A stretch of 64,000 nucleotides of DNA, from the NCBI RefSeq assembly GCF_040892595.1, contig NZ_JBFRYB010000002.1:62001-126000 (forward strand). Direction: 5' to 3'. How positions within the stretch are numbered: the stretch's first letter is position 1; each line of letters starts with the position of its first letter. Of this stretch, positions 27,098-36,817 are shown one piece after another. The notes beneath the pieces are model-generated. The model saw only the letters and a list, made by a program, of their open reading frames with translations. It was not told where the DNA came from and ran no database searches. The translations under genes and the position numbers were made by a program. The stretch is from Zhongshania sp. R06B22. GTDB taxonomy: Bacteria > Pseudomonadota > Gammaproteobacteria > Pseudomonadales > Spongiibacteraceae.

Positions 27098-28204
27098 ATG
27101 TCTGATAAACAAGTTGTTGTATACGGTGCGAACGGATATACCGGTCGCTTGATCTGCGAATTTATGCGTGAGTACCAAATCCCTTTTATTGCTGCTGGTC
27201 GCAGTAAAAGTCGGATTGAAGAGGGGCTGAAACTGGTTCCCGGTATCGAAACTGCTGATTATGAGATCGTTGAAGTTGAGCATACGGTTGAAGCCCTAAC
27301 GGCGCTGTTGAAAGGCAAGAAGGTTATTTGTAACACTGTAGGCCCATTCGATTACTTTGGCGAAACAGTTGTAGAGGCTGCAGCAAACGCAAATGTTCAT
27401 TACATGGACACCACCGGCGAGCAAGCATATATGCTGCGTGTGCGTGAAAAATTTGGTGCGCAGTTCAAGGCCAATGGTAAGATCTTGGCACCAAGTGTAG
27501 CCTATATGTATACGCCTCTGGAGGTTGCTGCAAATATTGTTTTAGAAGATAGTAGCGTAGATACGTTAGAAGCTGGTTGTATTGCTTCGGGCGTGCCGAC
27601 ATATGGATCAACCCAAACGATCTTTGCAATATTTCAAACCGAGCATGTGTATCTAGAAAACAATAAGCTGGTTCCTTGGGAGAAAGGTCGTGGCTGGGAA
27701 GTGAGTGCGCCAGGGAAATTGATGACCCAATTAGCACACCCCTGGGGCGGTGGTGCTTTGCCAGCTTGGTTCCAGCATGATCACCGCGTAGTGAGTGCCA
27801 AGCAGTTGACCGCGTTTACAAATCGTCCCATGTTTGAGCAGGTCATCGCACTGCAAAAACATTATGAAGATAACATAAAGCTCCTCCCGCTCGATGAGCA
27901 GGAAAAAGCGCTAGCAACCATTGCTGAGGGTATGCAGCCTGGAATGCCGCCACGCGAGAATAAGTTGGTCCACCGGACTACTGATTTTGTTCATGGTATC
28001 GGTACTGGCGTCCGCAGAACCTGCGTCATTCATACATCTGTACCATATCAGCTGACAGGCGTGTTCCAAGCGGCATTAACTGCCTATTTGTTAGATTCTG
28101 AGCCACTTAAAACAGGTTTTGTATCAGGCTGCCAGGCTGCAGGTCACAATTATATGCTGGGCGCGATGAAGAAGTTTGTCCCTGTTCAGGTTGATATTTA
28201 TTGA
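27098..28204 (+). CDS. Saccharopine-dehydrogenase-like NAD(P)-binding protein
   Basis: 368 residues. N-terminal Rossmann fold VVVYGANGYTGRL then AAGRSKSR and VICNTVGPFDYFG, as in the saccharopine dehydrogenase/trans-acting enoyl reductase superfamily; the C-terminal half is of the kind annotated as DUF5938 (my recollection, not checked). Probably an oxidoreductase acting on a lipidic intermediate, not lysine metabolism, because it is sandwiched between an acyl-CoA dehydrogenase and an acyl-CoA ligase. Start set at the ATG at 27098, which has GAGGAG 8 nt upstream; the ATG at 27083 has none. Confidence 0.75.
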   Translation: MSDKQVVVYGANGYTGRLICEFMREYQIPFIAAGRSKSRIEEGLKLVPGIETADYEIVEVEHTVEALTALLKGKKVICNTVGPFDYFGETVVEAAANANVHYMDTTGEQAYMLRVREKFGAQFKANGKILAPSVAYMYTPLEVAANIVLEDSSVDTLEAGCIASGVPTYGSTQTIFAIFQTEHVYLENNKLVPWEKGRGWEVSAPGKLMTQLAHPWGGGALPAWFQHDHRVVSAKQLTAFTNRPMFEQVIALQKHYEDNIKLLPLDEQEKALATIAEGMQPGMPPRENKLVHRTTDFVHGIGTGVRRTCVIHTSVPYQLTGVFQAALTAYLLDSEPLKTGFVSGCQAAGHNYMLGAMKKFVPVQVDIY

Positions 28205-28239
28205 TTCCTGAATAAGGGTTCTGGCAAGGGATACAAATC

Positions 28240-29802
28240 ATGAGAATGATCGATTATTTTGATAATGGGGTTAAGTTTTACCCCAACAATGTTGCATTCA
28301 CTGATGTTGATTGCGGTGATTCCTGCTTGACGTATGCTGATGCATCGCCAATCACTCATCGCATTGCTGCAGCCATTCGAAAGAATGGCTATCCGCAGGG
28401 TAGCCATATAGGTATTTTGGCACCCAATTCCACAGTGGCATTTTTGACTCTGCTTGGCCTTTTTAGGGCCGAGGCGGTCTGGTTACCCATTAACCCCCGC
28501 AATACCGTCGCTACCAATTCGGACCTGCTAACGCGTTTTGATGGCGAGCTGCTGTTTTATCACAGTAGTTTTGCCGATGAAGCTGAGCAGATTATGAAGG
28601 CTGTACCAAATCTCCGCGAGGCGGTTTGTATTGATGGCGAAGCGACGATAGGTAAGAGTCTGGATGTATGGAGTGAGGGAGCACCAGGGCATCACGAGAT
28701 TGGTGCGATTGATCTAGATGCCACCATTGCTATTTTCCCTACCGGCGGTACCACCGGGAAATCAAAGGGTGTGGTGCTGAATCATCGCTGTATTTACACC
28801 ATGTATCAGAACTATTACGCTCATTTTAATTATTACGATGACACCTGTCATTTAGTGGTAGCGCCAATGACTCATTCTGCCGGTATTATTGGTGGTTTGC
28901 ATTTTGCTCGCGGTGGTACCAATGTTGTCATGAGTAAGGCGGCACCTGATTTGATTTGTGACGCAATTGATAAATATCGAGTGACCCATTTGTTCCTGCC
29001 GCCAACTGTTGTTTACATGATGTTGGCACTACCTGATGTGAAGGATCGTGATTACAGTTCTTTGCAGCACTTTCTGGTTGGTGCTGCTCCAACGTCCGTA
29101 AATAAATTAAAAGAAGCGGTTTCGGTTTTCGGCCCGGTAATGACGGAGGCTTTTGGTCAATCCGAAGCTCCAGCCGCCATTACTGCTAAAGCGCCGTGGG
29201 ACTATTTGGATAAAGACGGCAATATCAATGAGCGTCGACTTGCTTCAATTGGTCGTCCCTGTGTCAATAATCGCGTCGCTATTTTAGATGACGAGGGCGG
29301 CGAGCTTAAGCGGGGGCAGGCTGGGGAAATTTGTATCCAGGGTGGTTTAGTCTCTCCAGGTTATTACAAAAACCCAGAAGCAACAGCTGAAGTGCGTCAG
29401 TTCGGTTGGCATCATACGGGCGATGTTGGAGTGATGGATGATGAGGGCTTTATCACCATTGTTGACCGCAAAAAAGACATGATTATTTCGGGCGGTTTTA
29501 ATATTTTCCCCAATGAAGTTGAGCAAGTGTTGAACTCTCATCCCGCCGTGCAAGACTGTGCGGTCATTGGCGTTCCTGATGAAAAATGGGGCGAGGCGGT
29601 TAATGCAATTATTCAGCTAAAAGCCTCTCATCAGTGCAGCGATGAAGAGTTAATTGCCTTGTGCAAGCGAGAGTTGGGCGGCGTAAAAGCGCCCAAGACC
29701 GTTGATTTTATCGATGACTTGCCGCGTAGTCCCGCCGGTAAGGTCCTTAAAACGGAGTTGCGTAAAAAGCATTGGGAAGGTAGGGGGCGAGCAGTAAATT
29801 AA
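28240..29802 (+). CDS. Acyl-CoA synthetase (AMP-forming)
   Basis: 520 residues, ANL superfamily. Core motif FPTGGTTGKSKGV (about 166), LVGAAPTS, AFGQSEAPA, HHTGDVGVMDDEG, VDRKKDMIISGG and catalytic Lys region SPAGKVLKTELRK. Converts a fatty, aromatic or terpenoid acid to its CoA ester. Last gene of the operon that starts at 25772; a strong terminator follows 18 nt after the stop. Confidence 0.9.
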   Translation: MRMIDYFDNGVKFYPNNVAFTDVDCGDSCLTYADASPITHRIAAAIRKNGYPQGSHIGILAPNSTVAFLTLLGLFRAEAVWLPINPRNTVATNSDLLTRFDGELLFYHSSFADEAEQIMKAVPNLREAVCIDGEATIGKSLDVWSEGAPGHHEIGAIDLDATIAIFPTGGTTGKSKGVVLNHRCIYTMYQNYYAHFNYYDDTCHLVVAPMTHSAGIIGGLHFARGGTNVVMSKAAPDLICDAIDKYRVTHLFLPPTVVYMMLALPDVKDRDYSSLQHFLVGAAPTSVNKLKEAVSVFGPVMTEAFGQSEAPAAITAKAPWDYLDKDGNINERRLASIGRPCVNNRVAILDDEGGELKRGQAGEICIQGGLVSPGYYKNPEATAEVRQFGWHHTGDVGVMDDEGFITIVDRKKDMIISGGFNIFPNEVEQVLNSHPAVQDCAVIGVPDEKWGEAVNAIIQLKASHQCSDEELIALCKRELGGVKAPKTVDFIDDLPRSPAGKVLKTELRKKHWEGRGRAVN

Positions 29803-29820
29803 GCCGACTGCCTATGCTTC

Positions 29821-29851
29821 ATGCCCATCAGTTCTTGATGGGCATTTTCTT
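29821..29851 (+). terminator. Intrinsic terminator of dehydrogenase/ligase operon
   Basis: Perfect ten-base arms ATGCCCATCA (29821-29830) and TGATGGGCAT (29836-29845), 5-nt loop, then a T-rich tail. Confidence 0.85.
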
Positions 29852-29895
29852 ATAGATCGGTATCGATAATAATTTTATCTGATTGTTTGAATATA

Positions 29896-30600
29896 TTACG
29901 GGGCGGGGATGGGTTTTGCCGGAACGTATGCTGGCTGAGTATTGCTTGCCAAGCGAGAAATAATGAGTCGCTCATGATTGATAAGTGTTGACGCTATATG
30001 CTCAGGGTCATCCACTTCTTTAAGAATGCTAAATCCGTCCTCTACTAATTTATAAAGTTTGCCACAGCCACTCAGTTTTGCAGGTAAGCGGGCTACTTTT
30101 ATAGATGTTTGTACGAATCTATTTGAAACGGTTGTATTAAGATCTTCGGCGAAGGTTTCGAATAGCGATATTTGCAGCTCTAAGTTTTTGATCACACTGC
30201 CTTGTTGGCAGGCTTCAGTATAGTTTTCTATGTTAACTTCTTTGTGTTTTTTTTCTTCAAAAATATGCTCAGTAAGGCTTTGATTTATTTCGCCTGTTAG
30301 GGCGTTAAACTCAAGTGCTGCTAGTAGCATGTCCGTGCCGGTAAAGAATTTTTCGATAAACTTGACTGTCGATTTAGCTTCGCGAAGCTCTGATAAATCG
30401 ATGCCGCAAAATATTTCTTCAAAATAATAATTCAAAAGTTTTTCGTGAGACGGTGTGTCCATCAGAGGGCTGTAGCAATAAGCCATCTGCTCCATCTTCC
30501 ACTGCTCAAGGTTGCTGATCACCTTGTTGAAGATTGGGTCGTGATGCTTCCTCAGTGCCAAATAGCGTTGTATGTTATTGGATATTTCTTGGGGATTCAT
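29896..30600 (-). CDS. Alpha-helical protein, possibly FFLEELY-motif family
   Basis: 234 residues, mostly alpha-helical, no signal peptide, no membrane segment. The segment YYFEEIFCGIDLSELREA (about residues 57-74), preceded by an N-terminal LALRKHH helix and followed by FFTGTDMLLAALEFNALTGEIN, resembles proteins annotated as FFLEELY-motif proteins; function unknown. The last 15 residues are Pro/Ala-rich and probably disordered. It converges with the upstream ligase operon. Family assignment is from memory of motif order only. Confidence 0.65.
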   Translation of the reverse strand: MNPQEISNNIQRYLALRKHHDPIFNKVISNLEQWKMEQMAYCYSPLMDTPSHEKLLNYYFEEIFCGIDLSELREAKSTVKFIEKFFTGTDMLLAALEFNALTGEINQSLTEHIFEEKKHKEVNIENYTEACQQGSVIKNLELQISLFETFAEDLNTTVSNRFVQTSIKVARLPAKLSGCGKLYKLVEDGFSILKEVDDPEHIASTLINHERLIISRLASNTQPAYVPAKPIPAP

Positions 30601-31115
30601 TTTTTTATTTGCCTCATATGGCTGCTATTCGCTAGCATGCCGGCACCAATTATATGTGAGTTTATGTTCCTTAGTAGGCTAGGATTTATTTTAATATATT
30701 TTAATGAAGATAATGTTTTACTGTGCGTATGTCAATTCAGAGTCTAGCGATATATTAAGGGATCTGCAGGGCGTTATACGGCCTAGTCGAATGCCGAATC
30801 GATTACCATAATTTAATTTTTTGCGTCCTGTGCGTTTGCAGGGTATTTCACTAAGCTTGCACCTCATATCTTTGAAGCCACTGATAAAGCAGTAAGGCTG
30901 TCTGTGTTTGAGAGCGTCATATTTCGGGGGCGAAAATGATAAGCCAAGACCCGTCTGGTCAGTGGGTCTTATCGTTCTGCGGCTGTATCCATAATCAATA
31001 TTGTTTCGATTGTTGCTATCCCCCCCCCAATATAGGTGGCCACCAGCTTCGTGAAATTCAGTAGGATGGCAAGATTATGGCAGATAGCCATTGGAGCACT
31101 CAGGAGAAGTATGGC
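30601..31115. promoter_or_regulatory. Gene-free region with hairpin and C9 tract
   Basis: No gene seen. GATAAG...AGACCC can fold with GGGTCTTATC (30938-30973). A C9 tract occupies 31020-31028, 87 nt before the thiolase start. The thiolase ribosome site CAGGAGA is at about 31102-31108. Confidence 0.45.
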
Positions 31116-32306
31116 ATGGCAAGTAAAGTAGTCATCGCAGGGGTCGGAATGGTGCCCTTCAAAAAGCCTGGTCAGAGTGAAAGTTATGATGCCATGGGCG
31201 CCAAAGCTGCTCGCCATGCACTTATAGATGCTGGTATTGACTACGCCGCAGTTGAACAGGCATATGCAGGCTATGTGTATGGAGATTCCTGCAGTGGTCA
31301 AGCGGCGCTCTATCACCTCGGTATTAGCGGCATACCGATCTATAACGTCAATAATAATTGTGCTAGTGGCTCCAGTGCATTTGCGCTGGCTGTCCAAGCG
31401 GTAAAGAGTGGCGCTGTTGAATGTGCTTTAGCTCTTGGTTTTGAGGAAATGAGCCCGGGAGCCATTGAAATGGTATTCCCTGAGAAGGTCAGTCCTCTAG
31501 CGCGTCATAGCGAGGCCGTGGCGAGATTGATGGGCTTATCCGAGGCTGAGCAGCAGTTGCCGCCTGCGGTCTGCATGTTTGGTGTGCAAGCGGAGATGTT
31601 GCAGAAGGAGTTTGGTGTAAGTGAGATGGCGTTGGCAAAAATTGCCATGAAGGCTCGCAAACATGCGGCCCATAATCCGAACGCGATATTTCGTGAGCCG
31701 CTTACTGCAGAAAAGATACTTGCTGGCGACCCTATCTATCGTGGTTTGCGCAAACTATTTGCTTGTCCGCCTAGCTGCGGTGCTGCTTCCGTGGTTGTCT
31801 GCACCGAGGCGTTTGCAAAGAAGCATTCAATAAGAAGCGATGTTCAGCTCATCGGGCAGGGCAGTTGCAGCGATAGAGCCGAATACTTCGAAAGCGATGT
31901 TATGGACGTTATGTTTCGGGGCGTCAGTCGCGAGGCCGCAGCGATGGCATATGAAAGCGCCGGCGTGGGTCCAGATGATATTGATGTCATTGAGTTACAC
32001 GACTGCTTTACCAGTAACGAAATTATTACCTATACCGCTTTAGGCTTATGTGAAATCGCTGATGCGGAGCGATTTGTCCTTGAAGATCAAAACACCTATG
32101 GCGGTAAGGTGGTCGTGAATCCATCTGGTGGTTTACTGGCCAAGGGCCATCCTCTCGGTGCAACCGGTTTGGCGCAAATTACCGAGCTCGTATGGCAATT
32201 GCGTGGTGAAGCCGATGAGCGTCAAGTGACCGGCGCTCGCACTGCGCTACAACACAATGGCGGGCTTGGCAGTGCCGGCTTCGTACATATTTTTCAACGA
32301 GCGTGA
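31116..32306 (+). CDS. SCP-x-type thiolase (lipid-transfer protein family)
   Basis: About 396 residues. Thiolase superfamily, SCP-x branch: nucleophile Cys in NNNCASGSSAF (near residue 85), IELHDCFTSNEI, SGGLLAKGHPLGATGL, and C-terminal QHNGGLGSAGFVHI without the classical CxG. Enzymes of this branch cleave branched or sterol side-chain 3-ketoacyl-CoA. Start taken at the ATG at 31116, which has AGGAGA 8 nt before it and yields MASKVVIAGVG; the ATG at 31077 adds 13 unlikely residues. Followed immediately by an SDR gene, likely the 3-hydroxyacyl-CoA dehydrogenase partner. Confidence 0.88.
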   Translation: MASKVVIAGVGMVPFKKPGQSESYDAMGAKAARHALIDAGIDYAAVEQAYAGYVYGDSCSGQAALYHLGISGIPIYNVNNNCASGSSAFALAVQAVKSGAVECALALGFEEMSPGAIEMVFPEKVSPLARHSEAVARLMGLSEAEQQLPPAVCMFGVQAEMLQKEFGVSEMALAKIAMKARKHAAHNPNAIFREPLTAEKILAGDPIYRGLRKLFACPPSCGAASVVVCTEAFAKKHSIRSDVQLIGQGSCSDRAEYFESDVMDVMFRGVSREAAAMAYESAGVGPDDIDVIELHDCFTSNEIITYTALGLCEIADAERFVLEDQNTYGGKVVVNPSGGLLAKGHPLGATGLAQITELVWQLRGEADERQVTGARTALQHNGGLGSAGFVHIFQRA

Positions 32307-32330
32307 TTGTTAATAATAATGGAGATGTCA

Positions 32331-33080
32331 GTGAAATTTGCAAATAAAGTTGTATTGGTAACGGGCGCCGCGTCAGGCATTGGTCTAGAGATCGCAAAGC
32401 AATTTTTGAGTGAGGGTGCGACAGTGATTGCCACTGACCTCAATCTCGCTAGCCTTGAGGCGCTTGCTCTTGAGCTGGGTGACAAGTTTTTACCGCGCCG
32501 CTGTGATGCAGGTTCGCCTGCAGAAGTTGAAGCTTTATTCGTGGGAATCGATCAGTTAGATATACTGATAAATAATGCCGGCATTGGCATTATGCAGAAT
32601 CCTGAGGACTTGCAAGAAGAGTCTTACGACAAGCAAATGGCAGTGTTGCTGAAGGCCCCTATTTTCCATGTTAAGCACGCGGCGGCACTATTGCGACGTT
32701 CTAGTAATGGCTCAGTTGTTAATATTTCTTCGGCGTCTGCTTTATTGTCTCTGCCAGGTTATACCGCTTATGGCTCGGCAAAAGCGGCGCTGATCAAGTT
32801 TACTCAAGATGCGGTAGTGACAGTGCCTGGTGTTCGTCACAACGTTATTCTCCCGGGTCTTATAGAGACCCCAATACTAAAAGACGGTTATGGCGAAGAT
32901 GCCGTCGAAAAATTGCAGCAAGCGGCGCAGATAACGCCTGTGCCACGCCTGGGCCAATCTAGCGACGTTGCGGCGGCCACCTTGTTCCTTGCCTCTGATG
33001 CTGCTGAATTTATTAACGGCGCACAATTGCTTGTAGATGGTGGATTGTCGCGGGTGCATGTGATGAGTATGGGTGCTTAA
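32331..33080 (+). CDS. Short-chain dehydrogenase/reductase
   Basis: About 250 residues, classical SDR. TGAASGIG cofactor loop, NNAGIG, Ser in SSASALLSL and catalytic YGSAK, C-terminal LVDGGLS. Likely NAD(H)-dependent alcohol/ketone conversion, for example 3-hydroxyacyl-CoA oxidation. The GTG at 32331 is preferred (GGAG 6 nt upstream, first residues VKFANKVVLVTG); ATGs at 32319 and 32325 are alternatives. Starts 24 nt after the thiolase stop, so co-transcribed with it, and is closed by a strong terminator. Confidence 0.88.
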   Translation: MKFANKVVLVTGAASGIGLEIAKQFLSEGATVIATDLNLASLEALALELGDKFLPRRCDAGSPAEVEALFVGIDQLDILINNAGIGIMQNPEDLQEESYDKQMAVLLKAPIFHVKHAAALLRRSSNGSVVNISSASALLSLPGYTAYGSAKAALIKFTQDAVVTVPGVRHNVILPGLIETPILKDGYGEDAVEKLQQAAQITPVPRLGQSSDVAAATLFLASDAAEFINGAQLLVDGGLSRVHVMSMGA

Positions 33081-33106
33081 TTTGCAGCAGAAATCAGATT
33101 TGCCTT

Positions 33107-33132
33107 GGGGGTCGTGAGGCCCCCTTTTTTTA
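33107..33132 (+). terminator. Intrinsic terminator after thiolase/SDR pair
   Basis: GGGGGTC (33107-33113) pairs with GGCCCCC (33118-33124), one T-G wobble, 4-nt loop, then eight T. Confidence 0.88.
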
Positions 33133-33328
33133 ATTGTATTTAGGCTTGCCAATCATAAATCTGATAAGTGCCGGGTCTCGGTGATGGTCGTGAGTTTAGA
33201 TTGATTAAGTGTTCGTGGCGCTGCGATGTGTTGGTTCGGGGTGCGATCTAGGTTTATGATTTGAGAGTGACCATGGGTGTCAATCTAAAAAGCTGTTTGG
33301 TATTTGTGGGCTCTGATGATGGAGAGAT

Positions 33329-33364
33329 AAATGCCAGCTCGCTGATGAGTGTAAGCTGGCATTT
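33329..33364 (-). terminator. Terminator of the small secreted gene
   Basis: Perfect eleven-base arms AAATGCCAGCT (33329-33339) and AGCTGGCATTT (33354-33364). It lies 5 nt beyond the stop of the minus-strand gene. Confidence 0.75.
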
Positions 33365-33369
33365 GGAGC

Positions 33370-33693
33370 TTAAAGACCTGGCAAGACGAGTAGGTCGGTA
33401 ACGGTAGTTAGGCGCTCGAGTTCACCTGAGGCGTCTAATAATGGTCCAACAAGAGCACCTGCTATTGAGCCAGTTTGGTCGTTTAGAATAGTGCCGCTTA
33501 GTAAGCTTGTAGCCAAGGGTAGCAATTCACCTGACGCAAATTGGAGTCCTTCACGTGCTGGGAGGGTTGAGGTGAGCAGCGTTAAAGCGCCGCTATCATT
33601 TAAAACCGTGATGATAGACTGAGCGTTTGCTACAAATGGAAGGCTCAAGCAACTGAGGAGTGCGATCTTTTTTAGTGCGTTTTTGGTTTTCAT
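33370..33693 (-). CDS. Small secreted hydrophobic protein, unknown function
   Basis: 107 residues from the ATG at 33693 (the ATG at 33705 would add MESI). Clear signal peptide, MKTKNALKK followed by a hydrophobic run and a cleavage site near VANA-Q. The mature 83 residues are rich in Leu, Ala, Gly, Ser and Thr, have no Cys and few charges, and end in LLVLPGL. No family recognised. In size, composition and signal peptide it recalls the PVIG-repeat protein at 7082, though I see no clear sequence alignment. It is monocistronic with its own terminator. Confidence 0.65.
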   Translation of the reverse strand: MKTKNALKKIALLSCLSLPFVANAQSIITVLNDSGALTLLTSTLPAREGLQFASGELLPLATSLLSGTILNDQTGSIAGALVGPLLDASGELERLTTVTDLLVLPGL

Positions 33694-33705
33694 AATAGAT
33701 TCCAT

Positions 33706-34759
33706 GATTATTATGTTGATATTTTAAAGATATTATATTATCGCAAAATTCTAGCTATAGGAAATAAGGTATAAATTTATTTGTGAACTCTGTCGCTTTA
33801 CTGGCTTAAATAAATGGCCTGTCTGCGTCTCTTGGTGGCGGAGTATTACTGGAAAAATTTGTTATTCCATTTAAGTGATTTCCAATTTCATGTGGTATGT
33901 GATTGATATATATCGTGTTGCTTCATCGGTTGGGCGAAAATGCGCAGTCTTTATTGTCGACCTTCAAATAATGTCAGTTTTATGGCTACCCTAGAAAAGT
34001 AAGATTGTGGCGAGAAGTTATACATTCTAACCAGTTAAGTCTGTTGCCATAAAGCATGTGTTGTCAGCGCTTGCCCGCAAGTAATTTTGGCGCTTAGTAG
34101 TGGGCTAGACATGGTTTTTTGTGGAATCTGCACGAAAAGACGATCAGGAAGTATTCTCAAGTCGTACCGATATAGATTGTCGCGATACGATTAGTATTCT
34201 CTCGCGTAGAAAGAATATTCATTAGCGACTACCAGTATTGTATTTGGCTTGGAACTATCTTTAACTTGACGCTGGCGAATTTCGGCTCAGCGGCAGTGTG
34301 TGGGCTTTGAGTTTTTGGTTTCTAATAACAGTTTATGCACTAATGATGACGACATGCCTGGTGTCGCTGATGTTCTTGGCGATTTGCAGCATCAAAATAC
34401 GGTATGGTTAATGTGCTGTAGAGTGTTCTAGCGTATCCGGATGTATAGCCCTACCCAGATGCCTCTGGAGCTGAGTGAGAATAAGAAAGGTATTAATAAT
34501 TCCGAGGGGGGTAGGGCTTGAATGTTCAGCGCTCTAAAACTACTCATCGCGGTCGCGTCGCTAAGGCGTTTTAAAAATAGTAAATTCTATACGTGCTGCT
34601 GCAAGCGGCGATTGCTCTGAGCTGTATCGCAGGCATTTGCTTTGAAATGGCGAGTTAGTCTTGCCCTTTGACACTAATTGTTGTGGGTTAAGCTTCGGTT
34701 AACGCTATGACTGTAAACTTGCATATTGTGTTAATGAAAATTATATATTGGAGGTTTGT
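33706..34759. other. One-kilobase gene-free stretch
   Basis: No coding frame with protein-like character on either strand and no strong hairpin found by eye. It carries the promoters of the flanking divergent genes. The GGAGG ribosome site of the START-domain gene is at 34750-34754. Confidence 0.5.
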
Positions 34760-35428
34760 GTGACAAAGTTTTTGGTGTTGTTTGGGGTCTTTCTGCTGCA
34801 ATTTAATCACGCTTATGCCGCGGCCGATGATTGGACCTTGGCGAGAGATAAAAATGGTGTTCAGGTCTATAGCAAACCGGTTGCCGGCTCCAGTTTAAAT
34901 GCAGTCCGGGGAGTAACTACCGTTAAGAGCAGTATGAACCGCCTGGTGACTATTTTACGAGACCCTGAGTTGCGGCCTCGCTGGGATAAATTGTGTGGGG
35001 ATTCTTACTTGCATGAGTCCGTTAGCGCGAACGAGGAGTTAGTCTACGTCCACACCAAGATGCCGTGGCCTGTCAGCGATCGCGATATGTTGTTGCGTAC
35101 TGTGTGGGAGCAAGACCCGAATACCCTAGTGATCACAATGACCGGTAGTGGTACGCAGGGCGTCATGCCAGAGAAGTCAGGACGGGTACGCGTTGTGGAA
35201 GCAAATCAAGACTTCACTTTAACTCCAATGGGTAATGGCGTTATTGAGATTTCAAGTTATATTCATCTTGATCCCGCGGGACCCTTGCCGTCATGGCTAA
35301 TAAACTCCCTATCGGTTGAATCTCCCTACGATGCATTAAGCCGGTTGAAGGTTTTGGTGACAGATTCTAGTATCGCCGATCAGCATTTTGAGTTTATTTC
35401 CGAGCCCAAAAATGTTGGTGCGGAGTGA
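34760..35428 (+). CDS. Secreted START-domain lipid-binding protein
   Basis: 222 residues. Signal peptide MTKFLVLFGVFLLQ to about AYA, then a START domain (about residues 25-205) with WTLARDKNGVQVYS, the conserved DPELRPRWD, YVHTKMPWPVSDRDML and SYIHLDPAGPLPSWLIN. START domains hold a sterol or other lipid in a deep pocket, so a periplasmic carrier of the imported hydrophobic compound is plausible. Start is GTG at 34760, 5 nt after GGAGG; the upstream TTG at 34748 lies inside that ribosome site. Confidence 0.85.
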   Translation: MTKFLVLFGVFLLQFNHAYAAADDWTLARDKNGVQVYSKPVAGSSLNAVRGVTTVKSSMNRLVTILRDPELRPRWDKLCGDSYLHESVSANEELVYVHTKMPWPVSDRDMLLRTVWEQDPNTLVITMTGSGTQGVMPEKSGRVRVVEANQDFTLTPMGNGVIEISSYIHLDPAGPLPSWLINSLSVESPYDALSRLKVLVTDSSIADQHFEFISEPKNVGAE

Positions 35429-35671
35429 TCCGTAGCGTGTAACGTTTAATATTTTCTCATGGTTAATGTGCTGCTGTTTATCGTGAAGTGCCGTTCTTTG
35501 AAGATAGCAGCGTGAATATCTTTTTCAGCAACTGAGCAACAATAATTCCTAGTCTAGCGCGGGCCAATCGTCACGCGTTAGGGTTCGATAAATACAGTTA
35601 GAATACAAGACGAAGCTTGATATTAAGTTCGCTTATGTCTTGGGATAACATATTGATAATAGGGTAGTGAT

Positions 35672-36817
35672 ATGACCGCAGTAAATGAAGATCTAATAAT
35701 GTTTCGCGATATGGTGCTTCGCTTTCTTGAGCAGGAAGTCGATCCTGAATTTGCGTCTTGGGAAAGCTCTGGTTTACTACCAAAGGCTTTGTGGAAGAAA
35801 CTTGGGGACGCCGGCATGCTCTGCGTCGATTTTCCAGAGAAATATGGCGCCGCCGGTGCGAGCTTTGATGTCGCCCTAATGATAATTGAAGAGCTGGCGT
35901 GCAAAGGATATTCCGGCTTGTCTGGCGGTTATAATATTCACGCCAATATTGTTGCTCCCTATATTCAGAGTATAGGTACCGCTGAGCAGTGCGATCGTTG
36001 GCTGCCGGGAATGGTATCCGGGGATATTGTTGCGGCTATTGGTATGACAGAACCCGGTGCTGGCAGCGATCTTGCAGCGTTAGCAACGTCGGCTATTCGC
36101 GACGGCGACAGCTATGTTATCAATGGCTCCAAAGTATTTATCACCAATGGTATTCACGCCGATCTTGTTATTGTTGCCGCTAAAACTGATCCCAAGGCTG
36201 GCGCCAAAGGGGTTTCTTTGTTTTTGGTCGACACCTCACTGCCTGGGTTTTCGCGCGGAAAGCAAATTGAGAAGCTTGGTCAGCATGATAGCGATACAGC
36301 TGAACTATTTTTTAACGATCTACGCGTGCCGCTGGACGCCCTATTGGGGGAGGAAGGTAAGGGCTTTGCCTATTTGATGCAGGAATTGCCAAGAGAGCGC
36401 CTGGGTATAGCGGCGACTGCAATCGGTGCGGCTCGTGGAGCGCTTGCCATTACCTTGGATTATGTTCAGCAGCGCAGCGCATTTGGCCAAAAGATAGGGG
36501 CCTTTCAAAATTCTCGTTTCAAGTTGGCGGAAGTGAAGGCTGAGCTTGAAGTAAATACCGCTTATGTTGAGAAATGCACAGCGGCGTATAAAAAAGGCGA
36601 GATGACTGTAGATCAGGCCGCTATTGTTAAGTTGGCCGCGACTGAAATGCAGTGGAAAGTAGTTAACGAATGCCTCCAGTTGTTTGGCGGTTACGGCTAC
36701 ACCAAGGAGTACCCGATCTCTCGCTTCTTCATTGATGCAAGAGTACAAACAATTTACGGCGGCACCTCTGAAATAATGAAAGAGGTGATTGCTAGGTCCT
36801 TGCTGGGCAGAGGCTAG
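35672..36817 (+). CDS. Acyl-CoA dehydrogenase, long-chain/isovaleryl type
   Basis: 381 residues. MTEPGAGSDLA, YVINGSKVFITNG, FFNDLRVP, QRSAFGQKIG, LFGGYGYTKEYP and IYGGTSEIMKE. The Gly in IYGGT shows the catalytic base is not at the medium-chain position; as in isovaleryl- and long-chain enzymes the candidate is E242 in LPRERLG. Substrate therefore probably long-chain or branched acyl-CoA. No operon partner is close: START gene 243 nt upstream, then 1.2 kb without genes downstream. Confidence 0.92.
   Translation: MTAVNEDLIMFRDMVLRFLEQEVDPEFASWESSGLLPKALWKKLGDAGMLCVDFPEKYGAAGASFDVALMIIEELACKGYSGLSGGYNIHANIVAPYIQSIGTAEQCDRWLPGMVSGDIVAAIGMTEPGAGSDLAALATSAIRDGDSYVINGSKVFITNGIHADLVIVAAKTDPKAGAKGVSLFLVDTSLPGFSRGKQIEKLGQHDSDTAELFFNDLRVPLDALLGEEGKGFAYLMQELPRERLGIAATAIGAARGALAITLDYVQQRSAFGQKIGAFQNSRFKLAEVKAELEVNTAYVEKCTAAYKKGEMTVDQAAIVKLAATEMQWKVVNECLQLFGGYGYTKEYPISRFFIDARVQTIYGGTSEIMKEVIARSLLGRG

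Noticed and set aside
34718..34747. TTGCAT-17-TATATT promoter-like pair
   Set aside because: The implied transcription start would fall inside the ribosome site of the START-domain gene.
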